From assembly GCA_947086415.1 (NCBI GenBank), contig OX352296.1, positions 21,898,748 through 21,962,747 on the forward strand: a stretch of 64,000 nucleotides of DNA, given 5' to 3'. Position 1 is the stretch's first letter. The number at the start of each line of letters is the position of its first letter. The notes under the pieces were generated by a model. It had not been told where the DNA came from, made no database searches, and saw only the letters and a program-made list of their open reading frames with translations. Positions 1 to 10,489 of this stretch are shown here, in pieces. Origin of the DNA: Pammene aurita (taxonomy: Eukaryota > Arthropoda > Insecta > Lepidoptera > Tortricidae). Position numbers and translations under genes: made by a program.

Positions 1-524
1 ATGAAAACTTAAGGTCACAAAAATGCGACTTTAGGTCGGTGGGATAAATTGCAAATATTCTATGCAGTTACTACTAACTTCAACAAAACATGCCTGTTCA
101 GTTTGAATTAAAAATATAGAAACGCTGGACTAAAGCTTCGAGTTTTGTATGAAAATCGCAAGGGTGCTCAACACTTCTGGCCAAGCCTGTATGTCTTATG
201 TCCGTAGACAATCTTTTATATTATATATATAAAAGTAAGTCGTGTTAGTTACACTATTTATAACACAAGAACGGCTGAACCAATTTGGCTGAAAATTGGT
301 GGGGCGGTAGCTTAGAACAAGAAGACGGACATAGGATCCCATTCCCGCGGAACGTGACATAAAACGTGGTATAACAAAACGCTATATACCATTTATAACT
401 CAAGAACGGCTGAACCGATTTTCATGATCTTTGATTTTTAACCGACATCAAGATTTCAAAAGAGGATGTTCTCAATTCGACGTGTATGTTTTTTTTTAGT
501 TTATATATATATTACAGATTGGTC

Positions 525-1215
525 CCGTTTTTGTCAATACGCAGTTCAGATGATGGGATCCATGAGGAATAGAGGGAACTCCTCAAACTTTAAAGGCATA
601 CATATACATATTTTTATCAAGAAATCCATCATTTTCATTCAAAACAGTGAATCATTTCAAGAATTATTTATTTATTTTCTAAAGCTGTTTTATTATTAAT
701 TGTACCATCTTTTATAATTTCATATTTGTGTATTAAAATATAGGTAGAAACTAGAAGCCGATAATTTTTTTTTACCCCTACTTCATGTGAACCTTACCGA
801 AAAAAAATGTTAACTTCAGTTTTTATTTCACCATTTTTTCACGAAGATCATTTGAAGAAGTAGATCTGCTGATGATGATCAGAATGGAACTCTTCAACGA
901 TGCATAGTTCACGTTTGGCGATTTGTCCTCTTCGCTGTGTTTGCTAAGCAAGTTTGATTGTCAGGACAAATTTTCGTCAACCTCAAGTTCTGATGATGGG
1001 ATCCATGAGGAATCGAAGGAACTCCTCAAATCTTAAGGGCATACACATAGTGATTTTTCTATTTTTCTCAACAAATCAAGATTTTCATTCAAAAAAGTGA
1101 CATTTGATAAAGTGGAACTGCTGATGATGATCAGAACGGAACTCTTCAACGACGCATAGTTCACGTTTGGCGATTTGTCCTCTTCGCTGTGTTTGTTAAG
1201 CAAGTTATTTCATTG
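525..1215. repeat. Imperfect tandem duplication of a dispersed repeat
   Basis: The block gatgatgggatccatgagga ... attttcattcaaaa (about 549-650) recurs at about 992-1092, and the block ctgctgatgatgatcagaa ... gtttgctaagcaagtt (about 867-953) recurs at about 1119-1205. The order is the same in both units. The left flank (240-430) holds the 'caagaacggctgaaccgatt' motif twice, which I know as a common insect repeat. No gene was seen in 1-1390. Confidence 0.7.
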
Positions 1216-1391
1216 TATGGAGTCTAAGAGTACACCATCTACATAATAATCTTTCACCAGCTTTCCCCATTGAAGTCGGGTTTTTTTTTTCTTAAAAAAT
1301 ATTTGGATGTACATATCTCCACCCCGAATAACAGAATAACTATTAAAATATTGGAGAAACTAAAAAGAAAATGGAACATAATCTATGGAAG

Positions 1392-1634
1392 TAGGGTTAC
1401 CAGGCCCAAAAATGAAAAAGCCGCTTAATTTAGCCGGACATTTGATCCCAAAAGCCGGACATGCCTTTTTTGCATACGCTACGCTGGTCTTTCGAATCGT
1501 GCCACTGGCGTGACTGGCGCGTAGCGTAAGTCAGACAGAAGCCTAACAAAAGCCGGACAGGCCGGACGAGGAATTATTTGGCCGGACACACTGGTAAAAA
1601 GCCAAACATGTCCGGCTAACACCTGGCAACCCTA
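1392..1634. mobile_element. 243-base hAT-type MITE
   Basis: The terminal repeats TAGGGTTACCAGG / TAGGGTTGCCAGG (inverted) are flanked by the 8-base duplication TATGGAAG (1384-1391 and 1635-1642). Inside, the word GCCGGACA recurs several times near both ends. Non-coding. Confidence 0.88.
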
Positions 1635-1639
1635 TATGG

Positions 1640-2070
1640 AAGTTAAGGAAGTGTAAGTCCGTTAATAGGAGTGGATGAAGACAATGGGAGGAGGTGGAGA
1701 CGATGAGACTGACGTAGTGTAAGAGTCAGTGGGAATGGAGTCGATGGGATGGGAGTAAAGTAGGAGTCGGTGGGAGAAGGGTGGTGGAAGAGAGTGAGAG
1801 AAGGGTGGACAAGAGTGGGAGATGGTTGGACGACAGTGGGAGACGGTAGGACTGGCGTAGGAGTGAACTTGAGGTCGACGGGAGTCTGTGGAAGTTGGCG
1901 GTACGAAGTTCGCTGGGTCAGCTAGTTTGATATAAATTTCAGCTTGATACCTCCACGCGTTCCTGAGAAAAAGGGTCTTGACAGACGGACGGACGGACGG
2001 ACAACAAAGTGATCCTATAAGGGTTCCGTTTTTTCCTTTCGAGGTACGGAACCCTAAAAAAAGGAAAAAA
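1640..2070. repeat. Purine-rich repeat ending in the 'gggttccg' family tail
   Basis: 1660-1935 is a G/A-rich stretch with recurring ggtgggag-type words, closing with acgaagttcgctgggtcagctagt. An inverted relative sits at 5868-6045. From 1925 to 2060 follows the tail of the lepidopteran 'ccggccaagtgc...gggttccgt' repeat, including (gacg)n at about 1983-2000. Confidence 0.65.
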
Positions 2071-2081
2071 ATGTTACTTAC

Positions 2082-4616
2082 TAGCTATTTTGTCTAAAGT
2101 GAACTTAGCTTCTCTGCATAGATGACATCGGTCGCCTTCCATTGCCATTGAATTAATAAGAATAAAATGGCTATTTTTTAATGTGACTAGTTTTACAGAT
2201 GATGTGTTGAGAGCCTTAAAAAATCGTTCTGCTGACCCTGGCCAAATACTGAAACATGTAGAACAAAATTTAGTAAAGATGTGTTAATAAATTCTATACA
2301 GTGTATGTTACGCTCTTTAGAAGCAGTTTTTACAAGTATCAAGCTTTAATTAACCTACCTACCATGTTAGTAACTATGCATTAGGTATGTTACAAGGCAG
2401 TCTTAATACGAGACGGGGCCCTAGGTCACTTGAGAATCAGGGGCCCTCAGGCGCTCAATTAGGGACAATGTTGACTGGAAAACAAAACTTTTGGGGCCCC
2501 CCTGAGGATGGGGGCCCTGGGCACGGGCCCCGTGTACCCTTATGGAAAAGACGGCCATGGGTATGTATGTTTAAGTGGGTCAAATCTTAAAATCTTAGCT
2601 AAAACTACTTTTTGACATTAGATTGAGCTCAAATTTACGTAAATGTCTTTGGTAACAAATCAATTAAGATATTCACACTTATTATTTGTAACAAACAAAC
2701 AAATAGAATAGGTACATAATTAACATAAATTTATGTAATTAACAACTTATTCTTAGATGACAAGGTTTAATTCTATTAACTTATAACTATGTTAGATGAA
2801 CACTTAACTAAAATAATACTAAAATAATAAAATAAAAGAAGCAAAAGGGATATTGTTTTTTTTTAACATTATCCACTTTGGCTCAAAGGTTCCTATTATT
2901 CCCGCCGCGTTTCTCAGCTGAACAGCAATGCAGAACCAGTTACAACCCTGACAAAACTGAGTGACTCTGAACCCCAGGGCCCCGCTCAGGCGCGGATCCA
3001 GGATTTCGTTCAGGGGGGGGGGGGCACTTTCCTACACAAAAAACCTCGCGATCAGCACCTATGGGCCCCGTAGTATACGAGGTTTGCGTGTCAGGGGGGG
3101 CAATTGCCCCCCCCCCTGCCCTGTATACGCGCCTGGCCCCGCTTTATCAATACTTAGCTGTTTAATTTATAATATGCATTTGTGCACTCAACTAACTCAT
3201 AATGAAATCCTATATCATGGTTTCCAACAATAATTTGCATAGTGATGCCATCACTAACTGGGAACAATTTGTGGAATCTCTGCACATAGTCTTGAAATTG
3301 TAGATCATCAGTCCATTCACCTTCATCAAAAAGATCTCCTGAAAATTGAGGATGATCAGTTTGAGCTGATGGTTATAGGTTTCCTAAACAAACTGTGCCA
3401 CTTATGGCACAGTTTGTGTGTCTCATAATACTTATATTATGAGACAATTTGGTTACCAAGCAGACCCCAGCCATTGAGCTAACAAAGCTAGGTGGATGAT
3501 GATGTTATTTCGATCTGGCTGGAACCAGCTCTAATTAAAGAAATGATCATCAAAGTCAATAATATACAATGTGGCTTATTGTTTACCTTTTTCTTCTGTT
3601 AATTTAGACTTAATAAAAATTTTGGTAAGCAGACATTGAAGAGACAGCACCTAAAAATACAACCTTAAGGTACTGACACTGCATTGTAGTTTTCTCAAAA
3701 TTCAGAAATCAATTTTAGACGAAGTACATATAGCAAGCAGTTGTAATGTATTAAAAATATTTATAACGGGTTACTCACGTAATTTAAGTAGATTTTTGCT
3801 CGACATGTTTTGATCAATTTACGATGAACATTTTCACGTGTGGCCTTCTGCGACGGCAGCGCACTGGCTACTATGCGAAAGATGATCATCATAAATTGAT
3901 CGAAATGTCGAGCAAAACTCGACTTAAATTACGTGAGTGACCCGTTATAAATATTTTTAATATGTTAGAGGCTCACAAAAGTTTTATAGTTTAAGTTGTA
4001 ATGTATTGGGACTAATGGGGTATTCCATGGAATTGTCTACTATTGTCCTGTAGAAAACCAAATTTCGTATCAGCCCACACAATGCTCCTTATTTATATCC
4101 ATGTTTTATAATAAAATTAAAACTAACCTAATATAAATACTGTATCCGGTCTATGTAAAGTCATAATAGACTGAAAAGCTTGATGCATTTGCCATTCTCG
4201 CCTCCATTTATCAAACCAATGGCCCCTATACGGACCCAATAGGTGCGTGTCTGCAATGACTAGAGCCTTTAATTCATCAGGACTTCCTGAAGTCGACAAT
4301 TCTGGCCAAGAACACTGAAACGGAATAAAAACTGGTAAGATTGAATATCGAGGGGTAATTGGTCAAACCCAATAAGTCTCAAAAATAGGTTTTGAATTAG
4401 AACCATACGTAACTTACGTAAAGTTCTTATTTCAGTAAAAACTTATAATTATCAGATTTGACCGCTCACCCCTTGATATGTTAGAGTAGAATAAGAGTTA
4501 ATAACCGATGTACTTACCTGTGCCGTGACAACATAATAAATAAGAAATTCACAATAAAAGGCAATAAACACTATACCGGTAAAGAATATTGCCGTATTTT
4601 TAGTTATGCGCCTCAT
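2082..4616 (-). CDS. MPPE1: MPPE1/PGAP5 metallophosphoesterase, 5' part (exons 1-4), runs off the left edge
   Basis: Four exons on the minus strand join in phase: 4616-4518, 4314-4128, 3338-3197 and 2248-2082. Exon 1 (33 residues) starts at ATG 4616 and encodes a short basic start followed by one hydrophobic segment, as expected of a membrane-anchored ER/Golgi enzyme. Exon 2 carries the first metal-binding motif ADTHLLG and the family stretch WFDKWRREWQMHQAFQ. Exon 3 carries GDLFDEGEW and GNHDIGFHY, the second and third metallophosphoesterase motifs. Exon 4 carries HFILINSMAMEGDRC, typical of PGAP5. The family removes the ethanolamine phosphate side chain from the second mannose of GPI anchors, which licenses ER exit of GPI proteins. 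The GHTH motif and C-terminal half are not found between 1 and 2080 and must lie outside the window. Intron 2 holds a palindromic MITE. Exon 3 uses a GTTAGT donor. Family assignment is strong; the exon borders are my reading. Confidence 0.92.
2960..3145. repeat. Short GC-rich dispersed repeat with G and C homopolymer runs
   Basis: gcgcggatccaggatttcgt, a run of 13 G, then a tggggggg/cccccccct pair and gtatacgcgcctg near the end. The ends gcgcgg and ccgcgc-like gcgcctg look inverted. It lies in MPPE1 intron 3. The open frame across it is low-complexity. Confidence 0.55.
3750..3961. mobile_element. Palindromic MITE in MPPE1 intron 2
   Basis: Inverted ends of about 70 bases (ttaaaaatatttataacggg ... 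cccgttataaatatttttaa) surround a short GC-richer middle. The same orientation-symmetric 'actcacgtaatttaagt' block lies in both arms. Non-coding. Confidence 0.85.
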
Positions 4617-4878
4617 CTTAACTATTTCAACAGGTAAGAGGGTGCAAACTATTACTTTAAATCATTTTGTGTATCAGAATTTTCAGTTTTAGCCGCCATC
4701 TATCTAACTAACTATGACTCGACATTAAAGTTAGATTATTTAGCTTTTATCTATAGCGAAGCAACATTGTCTTTCTTATTTCTTTTCTTATCAACTATCC
4801 GTAAGGATTTTATATTCACTTTCTTATCAACAAACAAGCCAGGGCAACACAACGGTACCACATTAGGCTAGGCTATGC

Positions 4879-5447
4879 CAGTGTTGCCAGGTGCGTCCAA
4901 GTGAATTATCGTACCAACCTTTAAAAATTATCGTACCAGACGCAAAATTATCGTACACCTATAAAAGTGACACTATCGCTTATTTTTAATTGGAAATGAG
5001 CTGAAATATGAAAAGAACACACGCACTTTACATACTACAAGGTTATTTTAACTTAAATTTTGTGAATGACGGGGATTTTACTGACAATCAATGGCATGAA
5101 TGGCAAAACTCAGTTTTTCTTAAGGCCTAAAAATCCACATGCTGTCCCTTTCCTTAGGGTCACTAAAAAGAGATGGCAGTTGGGACATGCGAATGTCATT
5201 TCTGCTCTAGTCCGTTATATTTCTTAGTGGACGATAAATGTCAAAATGGACCAAATGGACCAATAGCATATCAGCCTGGTACACGATGCCATAGAAAGGA
5301 TAGTTTTTTTTTTAAAGTGTAGTACACTACACTGAAACCTTAAAATTATCGTACTTTTGCGTACGATAATCAACATTGGAACGTACATCGTACGGAGGTG
5401 CAAATTATCGTACATGTACGACAATTATCGTACGCCTGGCAACGCTG
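4879..5447. mobile_element. Non-autonomous hAT element with ATTATCGTAC subterminal repeats
   Basis: The ends CAGTGTTGCCAGG and, inverted, CAGCGTTGCCAGG are typical of hAT. The 8-base GGCTATGC occurs on both sides (4871-4878 and 5448-5455) as the target duplication. Six direct and one inverted copy of ATTATCGTAC cluster near the two ends. No transposase frame is present (569 bases). Confidence 0.88.
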
Positions 5448-5580
5448 GGCTATGCCACAACGGTACAGGTACGGTTCGGTGACGGACATTGACACTAGTG
5501 ACACTACTGACAGCTGTCATATTGTAATTAGTGAGGTATGGATGGTAGAGTAAAGGATGGTAAAATTATAGACATAAATT

Positions 5581-5776
5581 AAGAAGACGTAATCCCACGA
5601 AGAAAAAACTGTGATTCCATAATGAGCCGCGATCTCGTGCACACACACTCACTTTTGACGTTTGAACCAATCACCGCTCGTCCACGAGTTGTAGATGTGT
5701 GCGTGTCGCGCGTAAACACGAAGAAATCGGCTTATTATGGAATCACAGTTTTGTCTTCACGGCGTTACGTCTTCTT
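5581..5776. mobile_element. Palindromic MITE (aagaagacgtaa ends)
   Basis: The first and last ~50 bases are inverted copies (aagaagacgtaatcccacga / ggcgttacgtcttctt; actgtgattccataat in both arms). The apparent open frame across it follows from the palindrome, not from a gene. Confidence 0.85.
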
Positions 5777-5867
5777 ATTTTATACGTCTATGGGTAAAAT
5801 CGCATATGGCGGAACGGTCGCAAGTGTCCAGGGCCCTATTTCTCGAATTTATTCGTTTACAAGTTTA

Positions 5868-6150
5868 TTAATTACAAGTTATCAGCTGACCCGGCGAACT
5901 TCGTACCGCCAACTTCCACCGACTCCCGTCGACCTCAAGTTCACTCCTACGCTAGACCTACCGTCTCCCACCACTCTCCCACTATCGTCCAACCATCTCC
6001 CACTATTGTCCACCCTTCTCTACTACTTGGCTCTCATTTAACATTTATGTTTTTGATGGGATACACATATAAATGCCCTGACCAGGATTCGAGCCCGTGA
6101 CTCTCTGTTTCGTAGGCAGGGTCACTACCGACCAAGAAATTTACTCTCTA
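5868..6150 (-). repeat. Retroposon tail followed by tRNA-like SINE fragment
   Basis: tgacccggcgaacttcgtac starts an inverted relative of the 1660-1935 repeat. At 6072-6140 the minus strand has GGTCGGTAGTGACCC and GGGCTCGAATCCTGG, which fit RNA polymerase III A and B boxes of a tRNA-derived SINE. No tRNA cloverleaf can be drawn. Confidence 0.6.
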
Positions 6151-6520
6151 GCTATTGTGGCGCCACCGTAATTTAATGCCTTTTGACATAGAGACTTTTG
6201 CAACATAGAGATTGTCATCCTTACCTTCTACCATCAATATAGTGAGGTGTCAGAGTACTCATAGATAAATATGTATAGAATTGAGAAGTTTACTATTTAT
6301 ATAAACTATTATTTACTCGGTGGTATCAGTGAGGTGACGTGACCATAGGAAACATAATTCGATTCCATGCCCATATTCTTTGATTATTAATTTCTCTGAG
6401 CCCATATTACACTACCCTAAAGGTGTACATACACATGGAAGCGACTGGAAACCGATTAGAGTGAGATGGAACTAAAGACCTATTATAGTTAGAATGAGAG
6501 ATCGGTTCGACTTTGGAATA

Positions 6521-6701
6521 AGGGTTTCCACGATCGAGTTTTTCACTAGATGGCAGCACCGTGGCGACAGGTCTAGCTGTCACAATCCACCAATCATGTT
6601 TAACCATATATTTTTTGATTGGTGGATTTTGACAGCTGCTGCCAAAAAGACCTGTCGTCATGGTGCTGCCATCTAGTGAAACTCTCGATCGCGGAAACCC
6701 T
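6521..6701. mobile_element. Palindromic MITE (agggtttcc / cactagatggcagcacc family)
   Basis: The arms of about 85 bases are inverted: ttcactagatggcagcacc on the left, ggtgctgccatctagtgaa on the right. Both arms contain attggtggatt. A second member, split by a later insertion, lies at 42720-42816 and 44673-44763. Confidence 0.88.
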
Positions 6702-7379
6702 CATACTTCATTTGACATTGGAAATGTCTTTTCATTCGTTCCAGAAGCGCCATTTTATATCTATGGTTCCAGTATAGGCCTCGATTTCACGAAAAAGTGC
6801 AATCCCCTTATAACTCGGAAAGTTGTAAAGATATGATATTCAAAAATGGCTCAAACATTTCTTTCTTTCTTTCTTTGTAAATTTTTCAATTTAGGCATTA
6901 ATATAATGCACCTATGAACGTCAACAATTACAATTTACATTAAGTCAATTTGTGTTTACTATTTCCTTATTGGCGGTCTACAAAACATCAGTTTCTCTCT
7001 ATTTTAAAAACAGCTCACTATTAATCCCTCCTACTTACGAATTACTTTTACTAGGTAAGTATTTTATTGTATCTTGTGCTTTTTAAGTTACTATAGTATA
7101 AGATCCTCGTTAAAATTTATTTAAAAAATTATATATATAGGTACTTACACATGAAGCGGGGGATGATTTTTTTAAAGCTTTAAACCAATTGTTGGGTGTC
7201 GCTGGATAGGTATTATAAAAATAATATGGGTCTTCTAAATCAATTATTGGATAAAAAACAATAATTTCGTAAATAATAGTTCCGAAAGTTTAAAAAAAAG
7301 CGTCGTCGTCCCTCTAATTTTTGAACCCTGGGCCAAAAAAATGAGGGAAAATTCATAGATGCGAGTCGGTTTTTGAGTT

Positions 7380-8630
7380 ATCTTTTTTTCTTGAAAGATG
7401 CTTAGCTAGATATTAATATGTCCCAAAATTTGTCTGAGGTAATTTGGTTGGGAAAATAATTATGTGATTAGTGATTATAATTAAAAATAAAAATCCATAC
7501 ATTTTTTTTAGAATGAGATAGTACCAATTATTCTTGATTTTTTGTCATACTCAAAAATTTTCTACCAGGTGCACTTTTTTTTAATTCAATTTATATAAAA
7601 AATTCTCAGCCCATTTGACACAAAAACTTACGAGCAGTGAGCTTTTTTTCGAAATAGATGTATGGAGCGTATCGGGAATATCGGATTTTCTTCAAACATA
7701 AAAAATAAACCGTTATATATTCGCAGATGGTTATAATACCAATTATTAAAAAATACAATAAAAAATGATTATAAGCCTGTTTGAGTCAAAAACTTACGAG
7801 TACTAAGTTTTTTTCTCGAAATAAAAAAATATCGGATTTTCTTTAAAAATAAAGGCTAAAATGACGGATATTTATTATTTATTTATTTATGATTTTTTGA
7901 TGATATTGTTATTATTGTTTTTATTATTTGACTTGTCAGTGATTTGTTTCCTTGTGTTATATAGCATCAAAAAATTATAAATAAATAATTTATAAATATC
8001 CGTCAATTCAACCTTTACTTTAAAGAAAATCCGATATTTCCTATACATCTATTTCGAGAAAAAAACTTAGTACTCGTAAGTTTTTGACTCAAACAGACTC
8101 AGAATCATTTTTTATGGTCCACATAACGAGTAAAATTAATAAAAAAAATTAAATAAATATTTTCTTTTTTTTTAAAAAGGGCACTGGATAAAAAAAGTAA
8201 GTATATCATAAAATCAGCAATAATTGGTACTATAACCATCTGCGATGATATAATGGTAAAATTTTTATGTTTGAAGAAAATCCGATTTCCGAAACGCTCC
8301 ATACATCTATTTCGAAAAAAAGCTCACAGCTCCTACAACACACACGATTTCTAAAAACTTTGAAATTTTTGTTTAAATCGTTTTTTGTTAAACTGGTGCA
8401 GTTGGTAGAAAAATTTTGAGTACATATGACAAAAAATCATAATTTTTACTATCTATAACCATCGGCGAGGATATAACGCTTTGGCTTTTATTTTTGAAGA
8501 AAATTAGATTTTTCTCATTCGCTCCATATTTTTTTTTTTTGTTAATAATATTAATTATTTTCCCAACCAAATTAGACTAATTTTGGGATATATTAATACC
8601 TAGCTAAAGCTATTTCAAGAAAAAAGGTAC
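7380..8630. repeat. 1.25 kb imperfect palindrome
   Basis: Blocks on the left recur inverted on the right: aatttggttgggaaaataat (about 7440) against attattttcccaaccaaatt (about 8553), gtttgagtcaaaaacttacg (about 7779) against the inverse at about 8075, and gacggatattta (about 7863) against taaatatccgtc (about 7993). The centre is near 7935. Non-coding, with arms more diverged than in the 10.5 kb foldback element. Confidence 0.75.
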
Positions 8631-8701
8631 AAATTAAAAAACCTTTTTCTATTTCTGTGAAAGCCAATTTTCAGGCCACAGTGCGTTGTGGCGTTTTTTC
8701 T

Positions 8702-9211
8702 GTTAACAGGCCTATATACACGGTGCCCGTGAGCATTGCGAGAGATTTTAACCACGCATTTCTGAGGTCAAAAGAATGAAAAAACATTATATGACTTTTG
8801 TTGTAAAACGCCAAAAAAAAATTTTTTTTTTTACTTTTTTTTTCACTTTTTTTGAATGCTGTTCTACATAAAAAGTAAATGTCATTAGAAAAAAGTAACG
8901 GAAAAAGTAAATTGCTACATTTTTTCTCGTAAAAACTAGTCCATGCAAAGTGTTTCTTAGGTCTTTGATATCAGTCAATAAGAGATGTCTAGACTATGCC
9001 CCATACCGGTGAGATCGCCATCAAAAAATCATTTTACACTGAGAAACAATTCAAAATGCAATTTTTTGTAAGTAGTATTTACTCTGAAACTATGGCGAAT
9101 TTCGAAAAAGTTTAAAGGACATTTTGTTCTCTAAATATGATAATGAATACACTGTTAAAGTCTCTCGCAATGCTCACGGGCACCGTGTATTTATGTCTAA
9201 CAGAAGGTGTC
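8702..9211. mobile_element. ~510-base element with 50-base terminal inverted repeats
   Basis: gttaacaggcctatatacac plus cggtgcccgtgagcattgcg at the left end match, inverted, the right end (tgcaatgctcacgggcaccg region, 9165-9211). The interior is AT-rich with homopolymer runs and no coding frame. Confidence 0.75.
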
Positions 9212-10489
9212 TGTTGGTCAAAATTATACGATACTTAATAATTAAGGCAAAAATAGAATACATATCAAATATATGCAGGGCGGGGCGGCATTTTTCAGAT
9301 TTTGCCCCGCCTCGAAAAAGTTCTGGATCCGGCGCTGGTAGTAGAACTAGAACACTCCAACTTCACAAACAGTCAGCGGCCATCATGTTTTAAATAATTC
9401 ACTCACTTCACTTACCACAGAAACTTGTTTTTATTTTTATTATGTTGGGAGTACCACTCACCGTCACAACAACTCACATTAAGCTTACTGATGAACTATA
9501 GTAGCTCCTTGATCTTCATTACAGGTCTAAAAAGTTCATTAACAGCACTGTGATTACTTTTATGTAGCTTTTTTGTGATGCAAGCGGCACGAAAATCACT
9601 ATTAAAACCTTGAAAAGTGTTACAGTAACCGTTATAGTACGACTATAGTACTAATATGTGATCTATGGAGGCGCAATAACATCGTTATATCACGGAATTG
9701 CGATATAATTGTGCCAAAACCTGCCTTTGTTAACGTTTACATGTATGAAACACTAATTGGTGTTTCTGAAAACGTTCTAGGAACTTTTATAGTACTTATT
9801 TTTGCTAGTTGGGATGTATCTTGCCTAATAAAGAACCCTGTACATCGTTCTGTCAAAGTTTTTCTAATCTCAAAAAAACGAAGTTATAGATGTAAAATGC
9901 AATTCATTTAAAAAGTTGATGATAAGCAGTTACCGTAGCCTATGGACGCCTACAACTCCAGAGGATTCACATGCGCTTCACACTCCTTTTTTGAAGAAGC
10001 TTAAACACATTACACAAGGTTATTTTTATTTATGTACCTATTTATTGTTTTATTAACAAATATTTCTTTGCTAGACTTTCCTTCACTGTTTTACACCTAC
10101 TGCTAAAGATTATTAATGAATTTCCGATACCTAAAATTTGCCTGGAAGAGATCGCATTGAAGCGATAAGACCAGCCGTTGTTGACCTCTAGGTACTTTAA
10201 TTTTCTGTATTTTCTATACATTTTTTTCTAGTCTTCTATGAACACTTGTCTTGTTCGGTAATAAAGTTCGATTTCTTTTACGAAAAAATAAGGCTTATAT
10301 TATAGACATACTACCTATAGACCTATCAATCATGGACTCATACATCGGGGTTTTCGGTGCGGGAATGTTTGACATTAGCCAAAGAGTAGGCATTAACTTA
10401 AAAAAACAGAATGTACTCTAGCAGGTTTCTACCTAATGAATAATTGATTGAAAAAATAATAGGTAAGTATGTAATAGCTGACTATTGTA
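9212..10489. other. Intergenic, AT-rich, one known repeat
   Basis: No conserved coding sequence was seen. At 9926-10005 lies a piece of the repeat 'agttaccgtagcctatggacgcc', which also occurs at 29130-29320 and 30230-30350. The remainder shows no structure I can name. Confidence 0.5.

Noticed and set aside
2387..2590. 67-residue open frame rich in Gly and Pro
   Set aside because: Low-complexity 'ggggccc' text inside MPPE1 intron 3; no homology or splice signals.
5622..6041. 139-residue plus-strand open frame
   Set aside because: The first part is the right arm of a palindromic MITE and the rest is a retroposon tail. No domain is visible.
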